Shown one piece after another: positions 23,156 to 34,329 of a stretch of 64,000 nt of DNA. The translations under genes were made by a program, and so were the position numbers. The notes below the pieces were generated by a model that saw nothing but the letters and a program-made list of their open reading frames with translations, was not told the DNA's origin and did not search any database. Every line of letters starts with the position of its first letter. Position 1 is the stretch's first letter. This DNA comes from Cephalotrichum gorgonifer (lineage: Eukaryota > Ascomycota > Sordariomycetes > Microascales > Microascaceae), in NCBI GenBank assembly GCA_900312665.1, contig ONZQ02000001.1:44600-108599 (forward strand), given 5' to 3'.

Positions 23156-25527
23156 TCGTTGTTTCATGTCGGAGAACCCCGCTAATGCAAAGATGGACCC
23201 TCTGGAGTGCCAACTAGTTACCTTCCAGGCGATGTACTCATAGAAAGTTTGGTGAAGATCTGGGGAACCTGCCAAGTTGGTGGAGGCGATGACTAGCGAA
23301 CGGGCACCTATCATAGTACTGCCGACCTATGGGATGAATTCGCCATTCTGTAGTATATGCAGGGACTCTGGCCAACTGCAAGATCGCCCATGGTATCGAA
23401 AGTGGTGAGGTTGCATTTGAATCTTGGCCATACTAATGTTGACCTTCTTGATATCTCCGTTCTTGCCGTTCCATAGGCGTTTAGCCCGGCCTAGCTTTTG
23501 CACGTACGTGACAATATAGTACCCCTACGTCATCAAATCTCAATTCAAAGAAGCATTGGAGAATGCGCAAAACCAGCGTGCATGATTACCTTCATCTAAT
23601 CGAGTTATGTCCTTCTCGCTAAGCATCTCTAAGTCTTGCCATGGGAACAGTGACTGAAGATATTCTTCCAGGTACCTGAGCTTGTTAGGTGTCTAGGCCC
23701 AGTCTGTACTAGTACATACATACGTCTTAAGAAAACTCAGTTTTCTTAGCTTAAGAACGTAGTAGGCTATGCAGAGTAACAAACGGCTTAACAAATAAGC
23801 ACCGAAGTCGGTTTCATTCTCTCAAGCATTACCTCTCTATCTCCATGAATAGTTTAAGTTCTGTAATACCGTATTGGTGTCAGGTCGTCGTATGTGGTAA
23901 TATTTTGTAGTCTATATTGGTAGTAGTGTGCAATTGATATTACCAGAAATGCTTCCTTGCTTAGGCGTTAGATACAGTAAAACGGCATCGCTGTGTGGCG
24001 TAAAGAAGCCCCCTTCTCTTTCGAGGATGTTTTTTGGTGTTCTTGGGGAGTGCTTGCATCCTCGTACAAGTAAAACGCCCGAATGCCGGGTCGGTCTAAC
24101 TCTAGCGGCCGGAGAAATCTACACTTAATGCTGATTGGGTTCTATACGATGTGTAACCCTGCTTCGTACCATGTGCTCCCGCCAGCCACTTCCCCATGCT
24201 GGACTTTGCCAAGCTGTCCGTCGGCAGCATATCCGGTCTTGGCTATCGCGCTCTTGGTAGGCGGGCACGGCGTGGGGCCGACGGGTGTTTAACTGCAGCA
24301 AGCCTTAGGTCGCATCTCCCGAGCAATCAGATATCCCGAGAGTCGAAATAATCCGCACCATCTGGCCCAGCCTGCATTTGTATGCAGCACGTATTTAAGC
24401 TCTAGGTATAGCTACGACTAAGTTTTAGGGTTTGGAGACTCTTGATGGCCCTGACCCACCAACCCGCGCACCCGTCCCGGAGAGACCGGGCTCCAGATCA
24501 GGGCATGATCAGGGAAGCAACCAGGGCCAGTTTAGGAGCACAAGCCGATTAAGGGGGGTGGATGGCGTGTCGCTCTGTCGGGTACAGTCAAGTCAGCACG
24601 AACTTGTGGTCAAGATTGTTACATTTGTACGGGCGGGGGTACCTGTACTTTGCGGGGGGTGATTTAACTGATTACTGTCCATTATGGTTGCACTTTAACA
24701 ATTATTTTCGCGGCAGTCGCTTGTACTTGTACCCACACGGCGTCCGAGTGAGGAAAAGTACAAGCTCATACGAGTACGGCCAAGCCGACATGACATGCAG
24801 CCACAAAAGACTCCGTCTTCCACGCGGTCGGCCCGTTCAAGATGGACGCCGCCCCACCTGGAATTTGGGTATTAAGTATCTTCCCGGTAAAGGCACCTAC
24901 TGAAGTGACTTCCGACGGTTTCTAGCTCCCCCAGGGGTGGCACTTGGCGTGCAGGGCATTCCGTACCCAGTACCATGACCAGTACCAACATACCACACAG
25001 TAGGCATGTCTTATCGACATAGCCAGAAATAGGGATTTCTCCGATGATCTCGATAATACTCACGCTATGTGGGGTAATGTCTTACTTAAAAGCTATTGCG
25101 TGATCTGAGCGACAATGGCAAACAGGCTTTTTCCCTCAGCGTCATCCGCTGCCAGCCAGTCCCCAGCGCCGCGGCATCCTGGCCGACGTGGGGGGCTAAT
25201 ATGGGCCCTAGTGAGCGAAGGATCCAATCACTCCTCCTATCTAGGAGGAAGGCAGGCGATGGAAACGGGGCCGGAAGGCACATATAGTCGTCCATGTAGG
25301 GAGTACAGGCCGGGAGACATCTCTCATAAATGACAAAGTTCTTTCACCGACAAAGGCGTGTTCCACCGAAACTTTGACCGAAAACACGCTCGCGCCCGAT
25401 ATAGGCACCGTACATAGTAGCACTCGCCATTCGCGACACGATCCGGGCATTGGGAACCGCAAAAGCATAACCCTCTCTCCGTCCCCTTCCCCACACGCAC
25501 CGCTGCCACGCGGTCGTGTCGCCATCC
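23156..25527. other. Long intergenic region with coding-like snippets
   Basis: No complete gene. On the minus strand, frames near 23690-23600 (LRYLEEYLQSLFPWQDLEML) and 23520-23330 (TYVQKLGRAKRLWNGKNGD) look protein-like and could be exons of an unrecognised or decayed gene. A perfect inverted repeat AAGAAAAC-TCA-GTTTTCTT lies near 23731. Confidence 0.35.
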
Positions 25528-27203
25528 ATGGCGTCAAAATATGAAGACTCCGACCCGGCTCCCGACGTCGAGGTGGTCGCCGCCGACTCGCCCACGCGGT
25601 CACCATGGCTGGCGTCGGCCTTCGGCGGCCGAAGGGTTGTGGTTGGTGCCCGCATAGAGCCCGTGGCGGCGCACCTCATCCCCAATCTCACCGACACCGA
25701 CAGCGCCACCGCAATCGACATCGCCGGCAAGCTCGTCGAGTCCGAGGCGGGCAACGGCATCCAGTACCGGACCTGCTCGTGGCAGAAGACCGCGGGCCTA
25801 CTCTTCAGCGAGTACATCGTGCTCTCCATCATGAGCTTTCCGTGGTCGTACAGCCTCCTGGGCCTCGTGCCGGGCCTGATCCTCACCGCCGTCGTCGCCC
25901 TCCTCGTCCTGTACACGAGCCTGATCGTGTGGGACTTCTGCCTGCGCCACCCCGAGGTCCGCGACGTCTGCGACGTGGGGCAGATGATCTGGTTCAACAA
26001 GAGGTGGGCCTGGTGGTGGACGGCGGGCATGTTCCTGCTCAACAACACCTTCATCCAGGCGCTGCACGTGCTCGTCGGTGCGATCTACCTAAACACCATG
26101 ACCGAGGCCGACATCATCCACGCGTGCCGAACCGTCGCCTTCGCCGCCGCCATCACAATCGCCAGCTGGGCGGGATCGCTGCCGCGCACGTTCAACATGC
26201 TGTCGAAGCTGGCCTTCGGATCCGTCGTCTTCACCTTCGCGTCCGTGTTCTTGGCTACCGGGTTCGCGGGCGCCCAGGGGAAGCCAGCAGGCTATCCCTC
26301 GCTGGGTGAGCCCGTCGTCTCCATCTGGACGCCGAAGACCACGACGCTCGTGACCGGCATGTCGGCGTTCATGAACATGAGCTACACGTTCATCGGCCAG
26401 ACAACGCTACCTAGTTTTATCGCCGAGATGCGCGATCCTCGGTGAGTCGGGCGAGACAGGATAAACGCCGTTTCACCTAATCTTAGTATGTATGGGCTAA
26501 CCTGTCTGTCTCTAGCGACTTCCCAAAGGCACTTTGGGCCTGCACAGCCGCCGAGATCATCACCTTCTCCCTCGTGGGCTCCATCATTTACGTGTACACG
26601 GGTAATCAGTACATGATGGCCCCCGCGTTCGGCGTCTTGACCGATACCTACAAGAAGATTTCGTACTCGTTCATGGTCCCCACCATCATCTTCGTCGGAT
26701 GCCTCTACGCCTCGGTCTCGGGGCGGTTCGTCTTCTTCCGTATGTTCAAGGACACGAGGCATCTCACCGAGCATACCGTCAAGGGCTGGCTCTGGTGGTC
26801 CTTCATCCTTGCCATAAGCTGGGCAGCCTCTTTCATCATCGCGGAGGTGATCCCCTTCTTCTCGTCACGTAAGTCGTTGCATGCCTTGCGGTTGCCTTTC
26901 AGTGGACTATCCCTTGCTAATGCGTGACTAGTACTCTCTGTCATGTCGTCTTTGTTCAACTGCTGGTTCGGCTTCATCTTCTGGGGCGTGGCCTACTTCC
27001 GCATGCGAAAGGCGGACAAGGAGATCGGGAGGACGCGGCAGCCGATTCTTGATGCCGTCTCCGTTGCCCTGAATGTTGTCATCATTTTGACGGGGTTCCT
27101 ATACCTCACGTTGGGCACCTATGTCAGTGTGCAGGGTATTATTGACCAGTTTGAAGCCGGACAGGTCGGCGGAGTTTTCACCTGCAAGAGCAATGGTCTT
27201 TAA
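25528..27203 (+). CDS. AAAP-family amino-acid/auxin permease (Aa_trans)
   Basis: Three exons (25528-26441, 26516-26868, 26932-27203), 512 aa. The ATG at 25528 begins MASKYEDSDPAP. A hydrophilic N-tail of ~85 aa is followed by TYRTC-like and WQKTAGLLFSEYIVLSIMSFP, the characteristic first-helix region of fungal Aa_trans permeases, then about ten further hydrophobic segments, including GMSAFMNMSYTFIGQTTLPS and EIITFSLVGSIIYVYTGNQY. Fungal relatives import neutral or aromatic amino acids at the plasma membrane. The first exon is strongly C-ending in codon use, which creates long open frames on the other strands. Confidence 0.88.
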
Positions 27204-28961
27204 GAAGTGTCGGGGATTGATGAAACAGACAGGGATGCGGCGGGGAGGTGTCTAGTTATAAGGGGTGGTAATATGCCATGGGTGCCAGAGCAGATTACAT
27301 AGGATCACCAACATACTATAACGAATGACAGGCGCAGGGCTAGTACGGTCCGACTGGCTATGTTGCTTGATGGTTTATTCCACCATCGAGTTAAGCATAA
27401 TTACGAAACTAGTCGTTTGACTGCCCGAGTTTCCACCCCGAGTATTGTAGCGTCTCGTAGGCCCCCCCTAGACATACTCACATTGGGCACCGTACCGTAC
27501 CGTTATTGGACGATGGGTGAGCGCCAACACTCATCAAGGAAGGTCGTTCCTAGCGATGTCCTGCCTTTGTTCCCTTATCGAGCCGTCCGAACAACGAAAT
27601 AGCAGTTGCAGCTGACTGTCCTAGACCTTCAGTAGACGAGCAATCAAAGTTTGCGCAAGATCGTACCTGCGAAAGATCATGGAGGGAATAATACGTCGAA
27701 TATACATGAAGAATTGTTATCACCATAGCCGTCCACACCGAACGCTTCGCAATTACGACCCTGACATCCGGCAATCCTAATCTTGGGTCACAATCACTTT
27801 TAAACTCGCGAAACCTTATTCTTCCTGACAGCGCGGAAAACTCGGATCAATTTCCCCCTGCTCGCTCGCCAAGCATGCTGCGTCGCGGATCCTGCCAATG
27901 AAGAAGATCCGAGCACCGCTCTTGGCGAAGTTTGAGAATTCACCCTATCACCGAGCCCGTGTTGCCGCCGTCCGACTGGGCGACGGATTCTCAGCCCCCA
28001 GGCACATGGCACCTATCAACCCATTTATCGTCCCACACATCCCATGTTGGCTAGCAAAAGTCACACCACGAGGTCAGCGAGAGCACGCGCATTAGGCCTT
28101 ATCGGAGCAAGTTCCTATTAATATCACATGAAGGAAGACAATATCACACGCACGACCGACCGCTTCCTAGCTCCGTGTCAATACGTCGGCGCACGCACCG
28201 TACGATTGAGAGATCGTGATTCCTCGACCCGACCGTTGGTGTAAGAAATCAATCATCCCAGCCTGCAGACGATACGGGATTTAAAATTAACCATAACTGA
28301 ACATCCCGTCGTCTTGTTTGGCGATGGGAGAGGGCGCCTCCTAACTACTTATCCCCCTGTTGCCGAACCTTTTCAAGGTATTAACCCCGATTTTCCACCC
28401 AGTCGAAACCCGAACAAACGGCGCCTTTGACGGCTGAAACCCAGGGCGACGGCCGGAAGGTTTCAGACCCGCCCTCGCCCCATCCGGCCCCGGCTGTGTT
28501 CGCGCACGGTTTCACGCCACACAGTTCCCAATGAGGCGACTCTCCTTTTACGTCCAAGCCTTTACCTCTCTCGGTGCTCCTTAGTGGGCCTTCTCTCTGA
28601 CACTTAACCCCCGATCGACGGATGACCGCTAGCTTCGAGCACTCCATGTGCCCATCCCCCCCTGTCACCCCTCCTTGACAACCTGCCAGGCAAGAACTAC
28701 ACTAAATCTCAGCCCTCCCATACCTCTCTGCCTTTTCCCCCCTCCGCCTTCTCACCTTTCTCACCTCTCCATCCCATGTAATCGTGATTGGCGATGCAGA
28801 GCATCCTATCTCATCACCTTCGCTTCTCCTTTTAACATTATATTATTATTATTTTTTCTCTTTGGGTGCTGGAAATCCGTTTCGCTGGTCGTTCTTTATT
28901 CACATCGCGGTGTCTTTCGTCTTGTATTATCCAATCCACCCTCCCCGCCATAATCGCAAAC
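27204..28961. other. Intergenic region, no recognised gene
   Basis: About 1.76 kb between two plus-strand genes. The last ~300 bp are pyrimidine-rich, as expected for a promoter/5' UTR. No other feature is supportable. Confidence 0.5.
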
Positions 28962-29708
28962 ATGGTCTCCTTCACCTCCGTCCTCGTCGCCTCTGCGGCT
29001 CTCGCGTCCACCGCCCTGGCGCAACGCACCATCCAAGTCCTCGCGGTCCAGGACTTAACCCTAGAGGACACCTTCGTCTTCAAGCCGAATACCTTCACCG
29101 CCGCGGTGGGCGACACCATCGAGTTCCACTTCGCGCCCACGGGCTTCCTACCCTCGAACCACTCCGTCGCCCAGGGGACCTTCGAATCGAGTTGCACACC
29201 GATGCCCAACGGGTTCTTCTCCGGGTTCGTACCCGCGATGCCGAAAGCCACGCCACCGGATCCCGTAACCCCGGACACTGAGCTTGGAGAAGCAGTAAGT
29301 GGTCTTCACCCTTTTTCCGTCTGTCGTGGAGCGAGGGAGGGCCGATGGGGTGTCTGCGGATAGTTCGAGGTCAACAGCAGAATCTAACTCCCGATACAGC
29401 CCAAGGTCTTCCGAGTCCCCGTCAGGACCACCAACCCCATGGTCTTCTACTGCGCCACCGCCGAGCACTGCACGAGAGGCATGTACGCCGTCGTCAACCC
29501 TTCGAACACCCAGAACCTCGCCTCCTACAAGGCCCTGATCAAGAAATACGGCCCCGCCGTGGCGCCGCTCGCCGTCGCCGGCGGCCAGATGGTCGATAAC
29601 CCCGGCGTGGTGAACCCGCCCCTTACGGAGGCGGGGGCCATGAAGTTGCCGACCGCCTCAGCTATCGCGATGACGGGCGCCATAGCATTTGCGCTTCTGC
29701 TGGCATGA
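28962..29708 (+). CDS. GPI-anchored cupredoxin (blue-copper-like extracellular protein)
   Basis: Two exons (28962-29294, 29400-29708), 213 aa. Signal peptide MVSFTSVLVASAALASTALA. The plastocyanin-like fold shows in FKPNTFTAAVGDTIEFHF, then a candidate first Cu ligand His in LPSNHSVAQG; the remaining ligands Cys-His-Met lie in FYCATAEHCTRGMYAVVNP. The C-terminus has a small-residue omega region and a hydrophobic tail (MTGAIAFALLLA), typical of GPI anchoring. Such proteins sit on the fungal surface; several are stress- or infection-induced. The role here is not determined. Confidence 0.85.
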
Positions 29709-30252
29709 TGGAGGTAGAGCTCTGGTTTACACTTGAGGCGGCTCTCTGCTGGCCGGAGCAAGGTCATATACGGTCGAGCCGGTGTGTAGGGAGGGAGCGG
29801 TACAGGAAACGTCCGAGCAGTGCGGCTCGAGAATAGCACCTTTTCAAACCATTTGTCTGTATATAACGGAATATAACGACTTGAAATACATGCGTCATGT
29901 CATCCCGTGTGGAAGGCTCGGAATAATTAAAGTTGCAATTTAAGCTTAACCGAACTTGCTTAATATCACGTACGGTTACACCATCCCCAATCAGCTTGTA
30001 TGCAGACGGCTCTGGAGTCGATGAATGCCTCGAACAGCTTACCGCCCCGATGCTATCGCCCTGGGACAATCCCGAGAAGGACGACTCGAAAGTTCACATG
30101 GATGACATTGTCTACAGTATAAAGCAACAGGGAATGAGCGGGATGAGGTAAAAACAAGACGAGGGAAGAAGGATAAGAACTAATACACGAAAAAAAAAAT
30201 TCTAAAAGATTTATGCGGTACCCGAGTTTCATCTCGGGTGCATTGGGGATTG
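29709..30252. other. Intergenic region
   Basis: 3' flank of the cupredoxin gene and 3' flank of a minus-strand tRNA-Lys. An A9-run at 30188-30199 is a T-run on the minus strand and fits a Pol III terminator. Confidence 0.5.
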
Positions 30253-30325
30253 AGCCCAATGCGGGGGTCGAACCCGCAGCCTTCAGATTAAGAGTCTGAC
30301 GCTCTACCGATTGAGCTAACCGGGC
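30253..30325 (-). tRNA. tRNA-Lys(CTT), copy 1
   Basis: Intronless 73-nt tRNA on the minus strand: acceptor GCCCGGT / ATTGGGC, D-arm TAGCTCAATCGGTAGAGC, anticodon arm CAGACTCTTAATCTG with anticodon CTT, T-arm GCGGGTTCGACCCCCGC. Identical to the plus-strand copy at 42464-42536. A T-rich Pol III stop lies ~55 nt downstream. Confidence 0.95.
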
Positions 30326-31380
30326 GAGTTACTGGATTGTGAATGTCTGTCCTGAAAAGTAGACTATGAGGGTTAGCCTAGTTGGGCATGCCCTAGTGCG
30401 ATGAGTCATCATTGTTGGTCTACCCTGTAGTGTTTGGCAGATGAGCCTACTTTCGTGGTACGGGACCCGCGGAGCTCCATGAAGGCAAAGAGTTCAAGGT
30501 TTTGACCTGATGTCCTCGCGAAGAATCCAAGTTCAACGGCGACCTCATCCTGATTTTCGAATCCCACGCTACGCTCTTGTTTCTGCTGAACAGTTTGACC
30601 CCACGGCCCAAAATTTGTGGCATAGCTCACTTTAGTCTCGTGAGAGCAATGCTGGTTATCAACAATTTCGTTCTCATGGGAGGAGCTAGAGTAGACAATA
30701 GGTTGTCCGTCGACAGACTCGCCGTGAGTAACCTGCACAGGCACAGAGAGGTAGGTAGCACAATGTAAAACACAAGCCAACACTGGTAGAGAAAGATTCC
30801 ATTGAGTGGTATCCGTGGCAACATGGTGTCAAATCGAAAAAGGCTGGGGGGTCAGGTATTATGTTGTCTCTGGTTCTAGGTCCCACCGTCAGGCTATGGG
30901 CCGAGCAAACAACTGAGCATCTGCCATCATCTAATCTTAGCGGCTACCTCACCGCGGCCTGCCTTCTTGCACCTGAGGACCTCCGTTCACTAAATGGCTC
31001 TCAAGGTCGCAATCGATGCCTGCCGAGCAAAATAATGGGCACTTGAAGACGCAGCCAAGAAGGACTGTCCGTGCACATCACAGTCCAGACATGGGACTTG
31101 GATAATACCGGCAGCATCACTGACTGACGATTGTCAATGTATCGTGATATACGACCTATTTTCAAGCGCATGTAGCCATTCAATTGCCGGAGACGAGCAG
31201 GAGCACGTTATTGTTCTGGACGAAAGCTTGATATGGCAATACCTCTACGAAAGTCCTCGCCGCCAAAGATGGGCGGCCCGTGTTTAGGTTCCCGGCAATA
31301 AGCTGGCGTGGAACGTTGGGACGACTGGCGACAATGGTGAATGGGTACGACTAGCGGACCTCGAAAGCAAGTCAACAGAC
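30326..31380. other. Intergenic region with one weak open frame
   Basis: A minus-strand frame at 30409-30783 (124 codons, beginning near LACVLHCATYLSVPV) could be a small secreted protein, but its start is uncertain and no family is recognised. Nothing else is supportable. Confidence 0.35.
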
Positions 31381-31484
31381 GGTAAGATGGCCGAGCGGTC
31401 TAAGGCGCTAGCTTCAGGATCCGAACATCGGAACCGGAACTGCTAGTCTCTCACGAGGCGTGGGTTCGAATCCCACTCTTATCA
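31381..31484 (+). tRNA. tRNA-Leu(CAG) with intron
   Basis: Acceptor GGTAAGA pairs with TCTTATC (31477-31483). Anticodon stem CTAGC / GCTAG encloses loop TTCAGG plus a 22-nt intron (31419-31440) after position 37. The anticodon is CAG at 31415-31417. The long variable arm (TCTCTCACGAGGC) and T-arm GTGGGTTCGAATCCCAC are leucine-like. A T5 run at 31488-31492 is the Pol III terminator. Confidence 0.92.
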
Positions 31485-32638
31485 TCATTTTTGTACTTTT
31501 GTTTTTGTGTTTCACCCTGGCGTGATTACACGTAACGAGCAAGCGGGGGTCTTTGTTTTCGACGTCGACACTATTAATAGATGTGATATTACCATTCTAT
31601 ACGAAGTAAGCAGGACGGGTGGTTTGTGCGGGGTCGAATCCGATGTCAAAGTGGCGATCGCCCTTTAAGGTTTTTTTGCTCCACCGGGTGTGGGTTGACC
31701 CGCCTGTCCGACTGATTACGGCGATCTCTCTTCTACCACACTGGGTGCATCGTGTAATATGACGCAGATTATCATGTTCGAGGGCGCAGCAAGCCCAATC
31801 ATTCAGCAGCTTTAAACTTGGAGGAATGCCTCACGTAATACTGTGTGTGTGGAAGTGTCGGAGACGAGAGCCAGCCCCCGCCCTCCCTCGGTCTGGTATT
31901 TTCCAGAAGCGTCGACCGAAACCCCTTGGCAATCGGCCGGCTAGGGCTAGGGGAGCGAAGTGATCCCTGTACGAGTATCCTGCACAGGACATCAAAGGAC
32001 GCAAGCTAGTAACTCCCATTCAATTGGAGACTATCTGCGAACCACGTGTATGGAGGGGCTGTGGGGGGCTGATCGTGGAGTAGAATGCCAGTATAAAAGC
32101 TGTTCCCTTCCGGTATAGCTAGCGCTGTGATCTGCATCCGTATCATAGTGTGGTCTCCTCGTGTGACCCTAGAGAAGAGCCCCTCATTTCATCATGATGC
32201 AGGCCAAGCATATCCCCACTTAAGGAGTAACATCATTCAGCTACCTTCCATAATCGCACTTGGCCCCTGAGAACGTACAGCCAGAAGCATACTCGTCCCC
32301 GCCCTTCCAGGCATGCCCCCGCGCGGATGACCCTTGGTCGAAGAGCAATTCGTCCAGGTGCTAGTTACGCGCCTTGGGATACCCAGCACCTCGTTTGCCT
32401 AGCTCGACGACGATTGGTGGGAGTGTGCCTGAATGATAGGAGGACGCCCGTAATCCTACCCCACGGCGGAGGAACCAACGGCCGCTGGAACATACCTGAA
32501 AGCTGATGCGACGCAGCCTCGGCTCCGTCATATGAGCACGGGGCCCAGCATTTAAATTCCCCTGCATCTCCGGCACTTGGAACCTAAGCCCATGTCTCCC
32601 GGCCCCTGCCAAGACGAAATCAATAATCGCCCTCCAAG
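31485..32638. other. Intergenic region
   Basis: No gene supported. A TATAAAA at about 32092 lies ~550 bp before the next start codon and may belong to a long 5' leader, or be chance. Confidence 0.45.
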
Positions 32639-33823
32639 ATGAAGCTCCTGACTTCCATCCTCACCCTCTGCTACACCGCCTCGGTTCTCGCGCAGGACCC
32701 GAGTGCCACTTGCACGAGCGCAAAGCTACTCAAGGGCTCCGACTTCCAATTGCTCCAGAAGCCTAACAACGCCAACGTCGCCTCCCTCCGCAGCATCTTC
32801 GCCGCCAAGAACAGCATCGTCACCGTCGCCGACGTCTTCAACGATGGCAACCACAAGATGGTCGCCAACTCGGCCGGGACCTCCTGGAGGTGGGAGAGCG
32901 TGGATGGTTTCGATGACGTCAACACGCAGAAATGGTATCCCCAAGGTATCTCCTCCACGGCCGACGCGCTCGATGTTGGCACGTATCAGGGTAAAGATGG
33001 TTGGGTCGTCAGCTGGCACGACGCGGATGACACCAGCGCCCGTCTCACCTTCGTCGACAAGAACACCCTGAAGTATAGGCACGTGCTCCTCGTGTACCCG
33101 CACGCGAAGGACGACTTCAGGGCTGTTCCCATACACGCTGGGGGGATCGTGTGGTACGGCAACACGCTCTGGGGTACGTAGTCGACTACAACGGCCTAGT
33201 CCTATCTACTGATCCTAACCGCTAACCATGACCCAGTGGTGGACACGAGCAATGGGATCCGCGTATTCGATCTGGATAACATCTGGAAGGTCGATATCGG
33301 CGACGCCGTGGGCAAGAGTGGCAGCGGGTACACCGCTCAGGGCTACAGATACGTGATACCACAGGTGACGTGGTACCAGTGGACGCCGTCCTTTAATTTC
33401 CGCTTCTCGTACATCTCGCTAGACCGCACCACGAGTCCGGACAGCATCCTGGTGGGCGAGTACCAGCCGGACAGCTCGGTGAATCCCACCCGTCATGTGA
33501 GGTGGGACCTGGATTACACTACCAGGAGACTCAAGACGAATGCTAATAGCATTGCGTCTGCGAGCTGGGCCTACTGTGTGGGTATCGATCGCATGCAGGG
33601 GGCGGTGAGCGCGGATGGGAAGATCTACATCTCTAGGAGCAATGGTGCGAGTAAGAACGGCGATTTCTTCACCTGGACGCCAGGCGGCCCGGCCACGATT
33701 ACTGAGAGCGTTACGGCCGGGCCAGAGGACATGACATATGATAAGAGGTCGAAGGAGGTGTTCACAGTTACGGAGCACCCTGGCAACAGATGGATCATTG
33801 GGACTAAGATCAGCAGCCTCTAG
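32639..33823 (+). CDS. Secreted protein, probable beta-propeller, function unknown
   Basis: Two exons (32639-33173, 33237-33823; 63-nt intron), 373 aa. Signal peptide MKLLTSILTLCYTASVLA. The body has repeated short strands and loops typical of propellers (WVVSWHDADDTSARLTFVD, GIVWYGNTLWGVVDTSNGIRVFD, QGYRYVIPQVTWYQW, SVTAGPEDMTYDKRSKEVFTVTEHPG). I recognise it as a conserved secreted-protein type shared by ascomycetes and some actinobacteria, but I know no assigned function. No membrane anchor is seen. Confidence 0.75.
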
Positions 33824-34329
33824 CTTCTCTGGAAAGTTTCCTGTATCTGAGATTTTGGTAGAGATAACAGCACCTGGCCTCATTCATAATAGGACCAGTT
33901 ATGGCCAAGATTCAAGGTGTTGTTCCTGTATTGAACGTGTCCCTGATGAATAGTTGGGACTTTATTCGGCCAGTGTTACCCAGGGCCTCACACGTTCTCA
34001 GTGGGCTCTTCAATAGCAGGATTTACCCGTTGTTGCAAATATGCATTTAGAGAAACACTTTACCTTTGCTCGTACATTTGTCTCTTTCCCAATTCGTCGC
34101 AAGCCTTCTCAATAAGGTAGTTACATTGAATCCAGGAAAGACTTACCTCAAACCACTTCATGTTGTTCAAACTTAAAACACCTCGTCGCCCAATTTCGCT
34201 CACCAACCGCTTCCACACAAGTTTTCTTTCCTGCTCAATTCCTATCCATTGACCACCGTTACCCAATCCAATCACACCAGAACGGTATTTCTCTTAAACC
34301 CTCAGAACCTTTTCTTCACGTCGTCGACG
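33824..34329. other. Intergenic region
   Basis: Between two plus-strand genes; no further feature is supportable. Confidence 0.5.

Noticed and set aside
25605..26309. Long Arg/His/Pro-rich plus-strand frame over the permease gene
   Set aside because: Composition is that of a shifted GC-rich coding frame; the permease frame has the membrane segments.
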